64,000 nt of DNA from Dongia sedimenti (GCA_030715195.1 JAUYVI010000010.1:62001-126000); one strand, 5' to 3'. Positions 44,406 through 53,664 are shown, counted from the stretch's first letter. The notes: generated by a model not told the origin, from the sequence alone. A program made the numbers and translations.

Positions 44406-45199
44406 AAGTCTATATCAGCGCCGATATCGAAGGCACCGCCGGCATCACCAACTGGGAAGAGGCCGAAAAGCCGCACGACACTTACCAGGAGTTCCGCGAG
44501 CGGATGACCGACGAGGTGGTGGCCGCCTGCGAAGGCGCGATCGAAGCCGGCGCCAAGGAGATCCTGGTCAAGGACGCCCATGACAGCGGCCGCAACATCA
44601 TCGCCGCGCGCCTGCCGGATTGCGCCAGGCTGATCCGCGGCTGGAGCGGACACCCGTTCAGCATGGTGCAGGAGCTCGACGCAAGCTTCGACGCCCTGCT
44701 CTTCGTCGGCTATCACGCCAAGGCCGGCAGCGACGACAACCCGCTGGCCCATACCCTGCGCCTCCGGATCGCGCATCTCGCGATCAACGGCGAGATCGCT
44801 TCGGAATTTCACATCTACTCCTACGCCGCGGCGCTGGTGAAGGTGCCGGGCGTGTTCCTGTCCGGCGATGCCGGCATCTGCGCCGATGCGCAGCGGATCA
44901 ATCCCGGCATCGTGACTGTGCCGGTCAGCCGTGGCATCGGCCCCTCGACCCTGAGCATCACGCCGGGCCTCGCCGTGAAGGAGATCCGCGCCGGCGTCAC
45001 CCGCGCGCTGCGGGGCGATCGCGCCGCCTGCCACATCACCCTGCCCAAGCACTTCACCCTGGAGATCAAGTACACGACGCCGGTCGATGCCTATCGCGCG
45101 TCCTGGTATCCCGGCGCGAAACACGCCGCGCCGCGGACCGTGCAGTTCGAAACGGGCGATTACTTCGAAGTGCTGCGCGCCATCAAGTTCATGGCCTAG
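44402..45199 (+). CDS. M55 family D-aminopeptidase (DppA-like)
   Basis: 265 residues. The zinc-binding start KVYISADIEGTAGITNWE, with aspartate 8 and glutamate 10, is the signature of peptidase family M55. The later VKDAHDSGRNI and LFVGYHAKAG carry further metal-binding histidines. The family forms decameric rings and releases D-amino acids from peptides, often in cell-wall peptide recycling. It is translationally coupled to the DUF3572 gene. Confidence 0.9.
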   Translation: MKVYISADIEGTAGITNWEEAEKPHDTYQEFRERMTDEVVAACEGAIEAGAKEILVKDAHDSGRNIIAARLPDCARLIRGWSGHPFSMVQELDASFDALLFVGYHAKAGSDDNPLAHTLRLRIAHLAINGEIASEFHIYSYAAALVKVPGVFLSGDAGICADAQRINPGIVTVPVSRGIGPSTLSITPGLAVKEIRAGVTRALRGDRAACHITLPKHFTLEIKYTTPVDAYRASWYPGAKHAAPRTVQFETGDYFEVLRAIKFMA

Positions 45200-45204
45200 C
45201 GGGA

Positions 45205-46188
45205 TCAGCGTGGGGCATCCGCGCCGCTGGGCAGCGGCGCATTCGGATGCTCGATCCAAGCGGCGATGTCGTCGTAGATCCTCGGCGCGTCCCAGTCGCG
45301 CAGCATCAGGTGATAGGCCTTGGGATAGCGTGCGAGGCGGCCTTGCTCCGGCGGCAGATCGGGCAGCAGCGCGAGCCCGGTCTTGAACGCACCTTTGTTC
45401 AGGATCGCTTCCTTGCCGCCGGCAAGGACCAGATAGCGCGGATGCCCCAGCTTCGGGATCGCGTCATAGGCGCGGGTCATGAGTTCGACTAGGCCATAGG
45501 CAGCGTCCACCCGCGTCTGCTTGATCACCAGCGGATCGCGGGCGAGCGCAATGAGCGCACGGCGATTGTCCGAAGCTTTGAGGCGCAAGCCGGTCGGCAC
45601 CACCGTCATCCAGGGCACGGCATGGGCGGCGAGATCGAGGGCGGTGGTGTTGAAGCTGCTCTGCGTCTGCCAGCCCCAGATCGCCGGAGATTCCAGGATG
45701 ATGCCGTCCGCCTGCGGCGGGTTCGGCGTCAGCTCCGCCGCCATGATCACCGCGGCGCCCATGCTCTCGCCCAGGAGATAGAGCGGGCGATCCGGATACT
45801 TCGCCTTCAAGAGCTTCGTCGCGGTCTTCAAGTCGGCGATCATTTGATCGCTGCCGGCCCAGATTCCCGCGTCCGGATCCTTGCCGAAGCCGCGCTGGTC
45901 ATAGGCATAGACCGCGAAGCCGCGCCGCGCGAGGCCGTGCCCGGGCAGCGCCAGTCCGCCCGAATGATCGTTGAACCCGTGCAGCGCCAGGATCACCGCC
46001 TTCGGCCGGTCCCGCTCCGATCCTTGCCAAGGCAGCCAGGTGCGCAGGAAGAGATCCTTGCCGTCGGCGGTGTGGATCGCCTTCTCGGTGAGCGCGGGCT
46101 GATCGACCGGCGGGCCGATCTCCTGCAGGCGCGGCGCACAGGCGGCGAGCAGGAACAGCAAAAACAGCGATGCGCGCGCGAGGATCAG
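45205..46188 (-). CDS. Alpha/beta hydrolase lipoprotein (lysophospholipase-like), CTG start likely
   Basis: 327 residues. The hydrolase fold is clear: oxyanion region ILALHGFNDHSGG, nucleophile GESMGAA, then the aspartate region YLVLAGGKEAILN and a final histidine in AYHLMLRD. It resembles monoacylglycerol lipases or lysophospholipases. The N-terminus ARASLFLLFLLAACAP is a lipoprotein signal with lipobox LAAC, so the protein should be envelope-anchored. No in-frame ATG or GTG precedes this signal. The frame opens best at a CTG (46186-46188) that overlaps the stop of the ABC gene as CTGA. A TTG further in would destroy the signal peptide. Confidence 0.8.
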   Translation of the reverse strand: MILARASLFLLFLLAACAPRLQEIGPPVDQPALTEKAIHTADGKDLFLRTWLPWQGSERDRPKAVILALHGFNDHSGGLALPGHGLARRGFAVYAYDQRGFGKDPDAGIWAGSDQMIADLKTATKLLKAKYPDRPLYLLGESMGAAVIMAAELTPNPPQADGIILESPAIWGWQTQSSFNTTALDLAAHAVPWMTVVPTGLRLKASDNRRALIALARDPLVIKQTRVDAAYGLVELMTRAYDAIPKLGHPRYLVLAGGKEAILNKGAFKTGLALLPDLPPEQGRLARYPKAYHLMLRDWDAPRIYDDIAAWIEHPNAPLPSGADAPR

Positions 46189-47153
46189 GCAGCGCTCCCA
46201 GGCGAGCGGCGGGTCAGCTGCAGGAAGATGTCCTCGAGATCGGTCTCGACCGTCGAGAGATCGGCGATCTCCAGGCCGGCCTCCTCCACCGCGTTCAGAA
46301 TCTGTGCAAACGGCGTCTGGCGCGGCTTGTAGTGCAGCTTCAGCAGGCGCGCGCCGGTCAGCTCGGGCTGGAACCGCGCCAGGCTTTCCGGGATCGCCGC
46401 GAGATCGGCGGTCAGGGTCAGCAGCAGCTCCTTGGCATCGATCCGCCCCAGCAGCTTCGCCTTGGACTCGCTGGCGATGACCTTGCCGTGGTTGATGATC
46501 GCGATGCGGTCGCAGAGCTCTTCCGCCTCTTCGAGATAATGCGTGGTCAAGAGCACGGTCACGCCGTCGTCGTTCAGCTTGCGCACATAGGACCAGAGCT
46601 GCTGGCGCAATTCCACATCGACGCCGGCGGTCGGCTCGTCGAGCACCAGAATGGGCGGATTGTGCACCATCGCCTTCGCCACCATCAGGCGCCGGCGCAT
46701 GCCGCCGGAAAGCGAGCGGGCATAGGCGTCGGCCTTGTCGGCGAGGCTGAGCGCTTCCAGGATTTCCATGGTGCGCCGCTCGCGCTTCGGCACGCCGTAC
46801 ATGCCGGCCTGAAGATCGAGCAGCTTCTTCGGCGTGAAGAAGGGATCGATGTTCAATTCCTGCGGCACGATGCCGATCGCCGCTGCAACGTGCCTGGGGT
46901 CCTGGTCGAGATCGATGCCCCAGATCGTGACCTTGCCCTCGGTCTTGATGACCAACTGGGCCATGATGTTGATCAGCGTGGACTTGCCGGCGCCGTTCGG
47001 GCCGAGCAGGCCGAAAATCTCGCCGCGCGGGATGTCGAGATCGACGTGATCCAGGGCCAGCTTCGGCTCGGCACCCTTCTGGCCGTAGCGCTTGACCAGG
47101 CCGCGAATCGAGACGGCCATCTCGGGCATATGCGGGGCGGAATCGTCGGGCAT
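46185..47153 (-). CDS. ABC transporter ATP-binding protein (ABC-2 exporter type)
   Basis: 322 residues from ATG 47153. The upstream ATG at 47222 and a later ATG in MAVSIRGLVKRYG are alternatives. It has Walker A GPNGAGKST, Q-loop IVPQELNIDPFF, signature LSGGMRRRLMVAKAM, Walker B ILVLDEPTAGVD and H-loop LTTHYLEEAEEL, matching the ATPases of ABC-2 type exporters. No permease gene adjoins it on either side, so the membrane partner is elsewhere or this ATPase has another role. It is followed by the hydrolase with a four-base overlap. Confidence 0.88.
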   Translation of the reverse strand: MPDDSAPHMPEMAVSIRGLVKRYGQKGAEPKLALDHVDLDIPRGEIFGLLGPNGAGKSTLINIMAQLVIKTEGKVTIWGIDLDQDPRHVAAAIGIVPQELNIDPFFTPKKLLDLQAGMYGVPKRERRTMEILEALSLADKADAYARSLSGGMRRRLMVAKAMVHNPPILVLDEPTAGVDVELRQQLWSYVRKLNDDGVTVLLTTHYLEEAEELCDRIAIINHGKVIASESKAKLLGRIDAKELLLTLTADLAAIPESLARFQPELTGARLLKLHYKPRQTPFAQILNAVEEAGLEIADLSTVETDLEDIFLQLTRRSPGSAA

Positions 47154-47287
47154 GGGAACGGCGGAAGCCTTCGTTTTGAAGCGGATAGCCGCGGTTGATT
47201 TGCCGCCGCGCATGGGTATCATCGCGGCCCATCAGGGTCAATCGGCGCGCCCTTGCGCATCCGAGTCCCCACATCCATCTGAGGGTC

Positions 47288-47482
47288 ATGCCTGCCATGT
47301 CCACCGAACCTGTGGAAACCGTCGAAGTCACCACCGCCAGCGTCGCCTGCGACGGCGGCCCGGGTGCGGCCGGCCATCCCAAGGTCTATCTCAACCTCGC
47401 CAAGGGCGGGCAGATCGACTGCCCCTATTGCGGCAAGCGCTTCGTGATGAAGGCCGGCGCCAAAGCCGCCGCCGCACACTGA
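47288..47482 (+). CDS. Zinc-finger domain protein (zf-CHCC type)
   Basis: 64 residues. ATG 47288 or 47297 could be used. The zinc motif is ACDGGPGAAGHPKVYLNL followed by IDCPYCGKRFVM, i.e. C-x(n)-H-x(n)-CxxC. This matches the small zf-CHCC proteins of alphaproteobacteria, related to the NDUFS6 subunit of complex I. It directly precedes polA. Confidence 0.82.
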   Translation: MPAMSTEPVETVEVTTASVACDGGPGAAGHPKVYLNLAKGGQIDCPYCGKRFVMKAGAKAAAAH

Positions 47483-47483
47483 T

Positions 47484-50354
47484 TTGGCGCAACAGACGTT
47501 GAACAATCCCGCCGCGCCCGCGCCTGAAGCCGCGGTCAAGCCGCGCCATGTCTACTTGGTCGATGGCTCGGGCTACATCTTCCGCGCCTATCACGCCCTG
47601 CCGCCGCTGACCCGCAGCGACGGAACGCCGACCAATGCCGTGCTCGGCTTCACCAACATGCTCTGGAAGCTCTTGGAGGAGACCGACGCCGACCATGTCG
47701 CGGTCATCTTCGACGCCTCGCGCAAGACCTTCCGCGACGAGATCTACAAGGAATACAAGGCCAACCGCACGGAGACTCCCGAAGACCTGATCCCGCAATT
47801 TCCGCTGATCCGCGAGGCGGTGAAGGCCTTCAACCTCCCTTGCATCGAGATGGAAGGCTACGAGGCCGACGATCTCATCGCCACCTATGCCGACCACGCG
47901 GTGGCGGAAGGTGCGGACGTCACCATCGTCTCTTCCGACAAGGATCTGATGCAGCTGATCCGCGACGGCATCAAGATGTGGGACCCGATGAAGAACCGCC
48001 CGATCGGCGCGGCGGAAGTGCAGGAGAAATTCGGCGTCAGCCCGGACAAGGTGATCGACGTCCAGGCGCTGTGCGGCGATTCCACCGACAACGTGCCGGG
48101 TGTCCGCGGCATCGGCGTCAAGACCGCGGCCGAGCTGATCAACGCCTATGGCAGCCTCGAAGCGCTGCTCGAGCGCGCCGGCGAGATCAAGCAGCCGAAG
48201 CGTCGCGAGACCCTGCAGGAAAATGCCGCGCTGGCGCGGATCAGCAAGCAGCTGGTCACCCTGAAGCATGATGTCCCGGTGGAGCAGCCGCTATCGGGCT
48301 TCGCCAAGCGCGGCTTCGACCCGGAGACCTTGTTCGGCTTCCTGCGCCACAACGAGTTCCGCACCACCTTGACCCGCGTGCAGCAGAAGCTGGCCGAGCG
48401 CGGCGGCGTGCAGGTGGTACCGGGCGCCGCGCCCCGCCCCGCTCCGGTCGTGAAGATCATCAAGAACCAGGTGACCGAGAAGGCCGCACCGCAGGCGCAT
48501 AACCGCGAGAACTATCAGCTCATCACCGACGAGGCGGCGCTCGCGAAGTGCATCGCCGACGCGACTTACGCGCGGCAGGTGGCCTTCGACACCGAGACCA
48601 ATTCCCAGCAGGTCGCCGATGCGGCGCTGGTCGGCATCTCGCTGTCGATCGCGCCCAATCAAGGCTGCTACATCCCGGTCGGGCATAGCGGCATCGAGGG
48701 CGATCTCTTGGGCGGCGGCAGCGCCGCGCCGAACCAACTGCCGTTGGCCAAGGTGCTGGCGATGCTGAAGCCGCTGCTGGAGGACCCCGCGGTCCTGAAG
48801 ATCGGCCACAGCATCAAGTTCGACGTCGCGATCATGGCCAAGCACGGCATCAAGCTGGCGCCGATCGACGACACGATGCTGATCTCCTATGTGCTGGAAG
48901 GCGCGCTGCACGCCCATAACCTGGATGAGCTCGCGAGCCTCCATCTCGGCATCGATACCATCAAGTATGCCGACGTGACCGGCACCGGCAAGGCGCAGGT
49001 CACCTTCGACAAGGTGCCGCTGGACAAGGCGCGCGACTACGCCGCCGAAGACGCCGACGTCACGCTGCGCCTGCACCACACGCTGAAGCCGCGCCTGGTC
49101 ACCGAGCGACTGTCGACGGTCTACGAGACCATCGAGCGGCCGCTGATCCCGGTGGTCGCGGCGATGGAGCTCGCCGGCATCAAGGTCGACATCAACGAGC
49201 TGAAGCGGCTCTCCAACGATTTCGGCGGGCGCTGCGCCGAGCTGGAGCGCGAAGTCCACAAGCTGGCCGGCACCGAGTTCAACATCGGCTCGCCGAAGCA
49301 GCTGGGCGAGATCCTGTTCGAGAAGCTGAAGCTCGGCGACGGCGGCAAGAAGGGCAAGACCGGCGCCTATTCGACCGGCGCCGACATCCTGGAAGAGCTG
49401 GCCGTGACCTCCGGTCATCCGCTGCCGCAGAAGGTGCTGGACTGGCGCCAGCTCTCCAAGCTGAAGAGCACCTATACCGACGCGCTGCAGACCCAGATCA
49501 GCCCGAACACCGGCCGCGTCCACACCTCATATGCGCTGGCCGCGACCTCCACGGGCCGGCTCTCGTCCAACGATCCCAACCTGCAGAACATCCCGATCCG
49601 CACCGAGGAAGGCCGCAAGATCCGCCATGCCTTCGTCGCCGAGAAAGGTCATAAGCTGATCTCGGTCGACTATTCCCAGATCGAGCTGCGCCTCGCCGCC
49701 GAGATGGCCGACATCCCGGCGCTGAAGCAGGCGTTCCAGGACAATATCGACATTCACGCCCTGACCGCGAGCCAGGTGTTCGGCGTGCCGGTCGAGGGCA
49801 TGGACCCGATGGTCCGGCGGCGCGCCAAGGCGATCAACTTCGGCATCATCTACGGCATCTCGCCGTTCGGCCTGGCGGCCCAGCTCGGCATCCCGCAGGC
49901 CGAGGCGAAGGCCTATATCGCCGCCTATTTCGCGCGCTTCCCCGGCATCCGCGACTATATGGAGCGCACCAAGCAGATCGCGCGCGAGCAAGGCTACGTC
50001 ACCACCCTGTTCGGCCGCCGCTGCCACGTGCCCGGCATCAACGACAAGAACCCGGCCCGGAAGAGCTTCATGGAGCGCGCGGCGATCAACGCGCCGCTGC
50101 AGGGCACCGCCGCCGACATCATCAAGCGCGCCATGGTCCGCATGCCGGAGGCCTTCGCCAAGGCGAAGCTCGACGCCCGCATGCTGCTGCAGGTGCATGA
50201 CGAGCTGGTCTTCGAAGCACCGGAAGCGCAGGCGGAAGAGACCGCCGACCTCGCCCGCAAGGTGATGGAGGGCGCCGCCCTGCCGGCGCGCCAGATCTCG
50301 GTCCCGCTGATCGCCGAGGCCGGCATCGCCGACAACTGGGCGGAAGCGCATTAG
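47484..50354 (+). CDS. polA: DNA polymerase I
   Basis: 956 residues from a TTG start, one base after the previous stop. It has an N-terminal 5'-3' nuclease domain (VYLVDGSGYIFRAYHAL; MEGYEADDLIATYA) and a 3'-5' proofreading domain with an intact FDTET at about residue 367. The polymerase domain has motif A VDYSQIELR (about 728), motif B RRRAKAINFGIIYGIS (about 778) and motif C LQVHDELVF (about 902). It repairs DNA and removes Okazaki primers. All three activities appear functional. Confidence 0.97.
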   Translation: MAQQTLNNPAAPAPEAAVKPRHVYLVDGSGYIFRAYHALPPLTRSDGTPTNAVLGFTNMLWKLLEETDADHVAVIFDASRKTFRDEIYKEYKANRTETPEDLIPQFPLIREAVKAFNLPCIEMEGYEADDLIATYADHAVAEGADVTIVSSDKDLMQLIRDGIKMWDPMKNRPIGAAEVQEKFGVSPDKVIDVQALCGDSTDNVPGVRGIGVKTAAELINAYGSLEALLERAGEIKQPKRRETLQENAALARISKQLVTLKHDVPVEQPLSGFAKRGFDPETLFGFLRHNEFRTTLTRVQQKLAERGGVQVVPGAAPRPAPVVKIIKNQVTEKAAPQAHNRENYQLITDEAALAKCIADATYARQVAFDTETNSQQVADAALVGISLSIAPNQGCYIPVGHSGIEGDLLGGGSAAPNQLPLAKVLAMLKPLLEDPAVLKIGHSIKFDVAIMAKHGIKLAPIDDTMLISYVLEGALHAHNLDELASLHLGIDTIKYADVTGTGKAQVTFDKVPLDKARDYAAEDADVTLRLHHTLKPRLVTERLSTVYETIERPLIPVVAAMELAGIKVDINELKRLSNDFGGRCAELEREVHKLAGTEFNIGSPKQLGEILFEKLKLGDGGKKGKTGAYSTGADILEELAVTSGHPLPQKVLDWRQLSKLKSTYTDALQTQISPNTGRVHTSYALAATSTGRLSSNDPNLQNIPIRTEEGRKIRHAFVAEKGHKLISVDYSQIELRLAAEMADIPALKQAFQDNIDIHALTASQVFGVPVEGMDPMVRRRAKAINFGIIYGISPFGLAAQLGIPQAEAKAYIAAYFARFPGIRDYMERTKQIAREQGYVTTLFGRRCHVPGINDKNPARKSFMERAAINAPLQGTAADIIKRAMVRMPEAFAKAKLDARMLLQVHDELVFEAPEAQAEETADLARKVMEGAALPARQISVPLIAEAGIADNWAEAH

Positions 50355-50374
50355 CCCAGGTCATCGGCGATCTC

Positions 50375-50582
50375 GTCTGCGTCCGGTCTGTGACGCAGTG
50401 CATAATCGCGAAGCAGACGCTCCCCGGGGTGCAGAGGCGCGCAAGCCTTTGTTGTTGACCAATTTCCCCGTCTGCGCAGGGTGGCGGATTCCGTGTTCCG
50501 TCTGCGTCCGGTCTGCGATGCAGTGCAGCACAGACGGTGGCGTATAGCGCGCAGAACGTTCCCCCGGTCTGCGTCCGGTCTG
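50375..50582. repeat. Three direct repeats downstream of polA
   Basis: The 16-base word GTCTGCGTCCGGTCTG occurs exactly at 50375-50390, 50500-50515 and 50567-50582. In the first two copies it continues with a GCAGTGCA element six bases later, and in the third with CTGCAGCAC. An inverted partial copy (CAGACG) lies near 50531 and 50416. No gene is present in 50355-50849 apart from this repeat zone. The function is unknown. A repeat family or a protein-binding cluster is possible. Confidence 0.65.
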
Positions 50583-50849
50583 TGTTGCTCCTGCAGCACT
50601 GCGGTGCAAGTGTCGCGGGACGCGGCAGGCAGCGCCTCCGTCCCGGGGGCGCTTCGTCTGACGCGACTTTCGACACAGAATTCACGATCTCAAACAGCAC
50701 GCCGATGATACCACAAGAGGCGCTGCAAGTCAGGCGTGGAGGCTAATGGGGTGACGTAAGGAATTCTGTGTCAGGCGACTCTTTGAGATCGTGAAGGCGA
50801 TGCAGGCGGACGGCCTGGATTGGGACGAGCTATCGGCCGGGGCGCTGCA

Positions 50850-51380
50850 TCAGAACTGCCGCGCCGGCCGCTGCGTGCCGCCGTTGCGCCAGAGCAATGC
50901 CGCCAGCCCGACCAGCAGGCAGAGCGTATCCGCCAGCACCACCGGCGAAGCGATGATGAGATCGTGCAGGATCCAGAACGGTGTGCCGGCCAGCACCAGC
51001 AGGCGCATGCGATCGGCCTTCACCTGCAGCCTTCCAATCGCGATCACCACATTGCCGGTGGTCGAAAGCAGCGAGATCAGACCCTGCCAGGTCACGATGC
51101 TCAATGCGATCATCAGCCCGGCCAGCCCGTAGCCGAGCATGCGCAGCCGGGGATGCGTGCCGAAGGCGAGGCAGGCCATGAGCTGCAAGGCGCCGAGCCC
51201 GTTCACGATCGCCGCCGTCGTCACGCCGAGCAGCGCGTAATGGAGGCTGAGCAGTGCCAGTGCGGCGAGCTGCGTCGCGAGCATCACGCCCCGGGTCCGG
51301 AACAAGGGCCACACGGCGAGGCCCGCAGTCGCGGCGATACCGCAGAATCCGGCCGGCGTGCCGGGATCGAAAGCGTTCAT
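50850..51380 (-). CDS. YgjV family inner-membrane protein
   Basis: 176 residues. Roughly six short hydrophobic helices cover almost the whole length (GIAATAGLAVWPLFRTRGVM, ATQLAALALLSLHYALLGVT, MIALSIVTWQGLISLLSTTG, LADTLCLLVGLAALLWRNGG). The FRTR...LHYALLG pattern is typical of YgjV, an uncharacterised bacterial inner-membrane family. No operon partner is evident. Confidence 0.75.
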   Translation of the reverse strand: MNAFDPGTPAGFCGIAATAGLAVWPLFRTRGVMLATQLAALALLSLHYALLGVTTAAIVNGLGALQLMACLAFGTHPRLRMLGYGLAGLMIALSIVTWQGLISLLSTTGNVVIAIGRLQVKADRMRLLVLAGTPFWILHDLIIASPVVLADTLCLLVGLAALLWRNGGTQRPARQF

Positions 51381-51503
51381 GGCGTCCTCCAGAGGCGGTT
51401 TTCCAGAACCGCCAAGCTGGGGGCTGCGCGCTACGCCGGGATTTCGGAGAGATCGAAAGCGGTTACGGCGGTAGGATGATGACCGAACCGTGACTGGCGC
51501 CGC

Positions 51504-52160
51504 CTAGCGCGGCGAGCCTTCCAATCCGGCCAGTTCCGCCGCGCTCGCATTGGGCATGCGCATCTCGAAGATCTCGTTCACCACGGTGTAGTCGTAATAG
51601 CCGAGCCGCGCGATCGGGCGGAGCTTCTTGACATCGATCTTGCCGTCGGCGCCGATCGCATCGTCCTTGATATGGATGCGTTCGACCCGGGCGAAGACGA
51701 TGTCGACCGTGCCTTCCGGCGAGTTGCCCTGTAGGCGGTGGGTGCTGAGGTAGCGGCATTCGAAATGGATCGGCGATTCCGCCACCCGCGGACAGGGCGC
51801 GTCGATGCAGGCGGCCTTGGTGACGCCGGCCAGCGCGAATTCATCAATATCGGACGGGACCGCGCTGGCGCTGATATTGACGGCCTCGCGCAGATCGTAG
51901 GTCGCCATGTTCCAGGCGAACCAGCCGCTGCGCTCGGCATTCAGCACCGTGTCCTTGCGGCGGCCGTCCGGATACTGGTTGGCGGCGAACATCACCATCG
52001 GCGGATCGAAGGTCAGGTTCTGCCACTGGCTGTAGGGCGCGAGGTTGGCGACGCCCTCGGGGCTGATGCTGCTGAGCCAGCCGATCGGCCGCGGCACGGT
52101 GCAGCTCTTGAACGGGTTGAACTTGAGGCCGTGGCGGTCGGTGGTCGGGTTGTAATGCAT
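51504..52160 (-). CDS. Flavin reductase-like FMN-binding protein
   Basis: 218 residues. It has a split-barrel FMN-binding fold of the flavin reductase/DIM6 group: VPRPIGWLSSISPEGVANLA at the N-terminus, then FMN-contacting WNMATYDLREAVNISA, and FECRYLSTHRLQG. Such proteins reduce free flavins or bind FMN as oxidoreductases. Length is usual. The start ATG 52160 is the only plausible one. Confidence 0.85.
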   Translation of the reverse strand: MHYNPTTDRHGLKFNPFKSCTVPRPIGWLSSISPEGVANLAPYSQWQNLTFDPPMVMFAANQYPDGRRKDTVLNAERSGWFAWNMATYDLREAVNISASAVPSDIDEFALAGVTKAACIDAPCPRVAESPIHFECRYLSTHRLQGNSPEGTVDIVFARVERIHIKDDAIGADGKIDVKKLRPIARLGYYDYTVVNEIFEMRMPNASAAELAGLEGSPR

Positions 52161-52270
52161 TGCTTCTCCGTCGGTTGGAGAGAGCCTAGCGGGTGGCGCG
52201 GCTCACCGGCTAATCCGAAAAAGCTTGAGGCGCGATGGGTTTTCCTGAGGCGTCTCACGCATCTGCAAGA

Positions 52271-52371
52271 CCCTCATCCTGTCCTTCTCCCTACGGGAGA
52301 AGGAACTCTGTTGCGCAAGCCTTCAATCTCGCTGCGCTCCCTCGCCCGGAGGGAGAGGGTTGGGGTGAGGG
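52271..52371 (+). repeat. Dispersed palindromic repeat, copy 1
   Basis: The ends CCCTCATCCTGTCCTTCTCC and GAGAGGGTTGGGGTGAGGG form an imperfect inverted repeat of about 20 bases, with an internal TCTCCC/GGGAGA hairpin. The second copy at 53531-53628 has the same two arms in the opposite orientation. The whole 52161-52411 gap contains nothing else I can identify. Confidence 0.75.
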
Positions 52372-52411
52372 TCTTGACGCAGCTTGAGGCCTATTACATT
52401 GAAGCGAGGCC

Positions 52412-53497
52412 TTAAGCCTTCCCCAGATTCTGCAGCCGCTGGATCCGCTCCGCGATCGATGGATGGGTGGCGAACAGCGCCGCAGTCTTCTCGCCGAAGT
52501 TCTTCAGCGGGTTGACGATGAACAAATGCTGCGTCGCGCGGTTGCCGATCTCGGGGCCTTTGGTGTTGCCGGCGCCGAGCACTTCGAGCGCGCCGATCAG
52601 GCCGACCGGGTTCCTCGTCAACTGCACCGAGGTGGCGTCGGCGAGATACTCGCGCTGGCGCGAGACGGCGAAGCGCACCAGCTGGGCCGCGATCGGGGCC
52701 AGGATCAGGAACACCAGCATGATGACGAGGACGATGATCGCAGCACCCCCGCCGCCCTTGCTGTCGCGGCGCGAGCTGCCGGACGAGCGGAAGCTGCCGA
52801 AGCGCATGGAGCGCAGCACCACGTCGGAGACCAGTGCGATCAGGCCGACCATGATGCCGACCGCCACCATGTAGCGGGTGTCGAGATTGAGCACATGGCC
52901 CATCTCATGGGCGACCACGCCCTGGAGCTGCTCGCGGTTCAGCGTGTCGAGCAGACCACGGGTGACCGCGATCGCCGATTTCTGCGGCGAGAGGCCGGTG
53001 GCGAAGGCGTTCAGCGCCGCGCTCTCCATGATGTAGACCTTGGGCTTCGGCAGGCCGGCGGCGATCGCCATCTCCTCGACCACGTTGTGCAGCCTGGGCT
53101 CGGCTTCCGGAGTCACCTCGCGGGCGCCGTTCATCGACAGCACCAGCTTGTCGCCGAAGGCGAGCGTGACCCCGGCCGAGACCACGCCGATGCCGGCCAG
53201 CAGCGCGCCGCCGAGCAGGCCGAGGCCGCTGACGGCGGCGAGCTGGAAGCGGTTGGAGTCGCTGCCCCAGGCTTCGAGCGCCCAGCCGATCACATAGCCG
53301 AGGAAGAAACCGAGATTGATCAGCACCAGGATCAGCACCCAGGTCTTCACCCGGTTGTCGCGCTGGGCGGCCAGGAAGTCGGTGCCGTTGACCCGCGCCG
53401 CGGTGATCGCCTCATGCGGCGCGTCGGCGAGTGCCGGTGCAGATGCCGGTGCCGGCGTGTCGGGACTGCCCCAAGGACCGCTCACCGCTTGCACCAC
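52412..53497 (-). CDS. M48 family (HtpX-like) membrane metalloprotease
   Basis: About 361 residues from a GTG at 53497. An ATG at 53542 is in frame but lies inside the neighbouring repeat, and the true start is uncertain. Two N-terminal membrane segments (WVLILVLINLGFFLGYVIGW; VSGLGLLGGALLAGIGVVSA) are followed by zinc motif VVAHEMGHVLN (about residue 195) and a second pair of membrane helices (IMVGLIALVSDVVL; IIVLVIMLVFLILA), with the third ligand region REYLADATSV. HtpX-type proteases degrade damaged membrane proteins. The next minus-strand gene upstream is LemA, a frequent partner. Confidence 0.88.
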   Translation of the reverse strand: MVQAVSGPWGSPDTPAPASAPALADAPHEAITAARVNGTDFLAAQRDNRVKTWVLILVLINLGFFLGYVIGWALEAWGSDSNRFQLAAVSGLGLLGGALLAGIGVVSAGVTLAFGDKLVLSMNGAREVTPEAEPRLHNVVEEMAIAAGLPKPKVYIMESAALNAFATGLSPQKSAIAVTRGLLDTLNREQLQGVVAHEMGHVLNLDTRYMVAVGIMVGLIALVSDVVLRSMRFGSFRSSGSSRRDSKGGGGAAIIVLVIMLVFLILAPIAAQLVRFAVSRQREYLADATSVQLTRNPVGLIGALEVLGAGNTKGPEIGNRATQHLFIVNPLKNFGEKTAALFATHPSIAERIQRLQNLGKA

Positions 53498-53530
53498 GAC
53501 CGAGTGTAGCTGGCAAGAATCATCACGCGC

Positions 53531-53628
53531 CCCCTCACCCAACCCTCTCCCACGAGGGGAGAGGGCTTAGACCGAGCGTCTGCAACAGCGTCCCCTCTCC
53601 CCTTGTGGGAGAGGGACAGGGTGAGGGG
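53531..53628 (-). repeat. Dispersed palindromic repeat, copy 2
   Basis: The arms CCCTCACCCAACCCTCTCCC and GAGAGGGACAGGGTGAGGG enclose a second, inner pair. Read on the minus strand it matches the repeat at 52271-52371, so the two copies flank the HtpX-like gene in opposite orientation. It overlaps the longest possible N-terminus of that gene, which argues for the shorter start. Confidence 0.75.
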
Positions 53629-53664
53629 TAGCCGCGCAATGATTCTATCCCAACACGAGCCGGC

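Noticed and set aside
45205..47382. A 725-codon minus-strand frame
   Set aside because: Only its last 327 codons are the hydrolase. The upstream part is the shifted frame of the ABC ATPase.
50375..50582. CRISPR array
   Set aside because: Only three copies, 16 bases long, with unequal spacing (125 and 67 bases) and no cas genes in the window.
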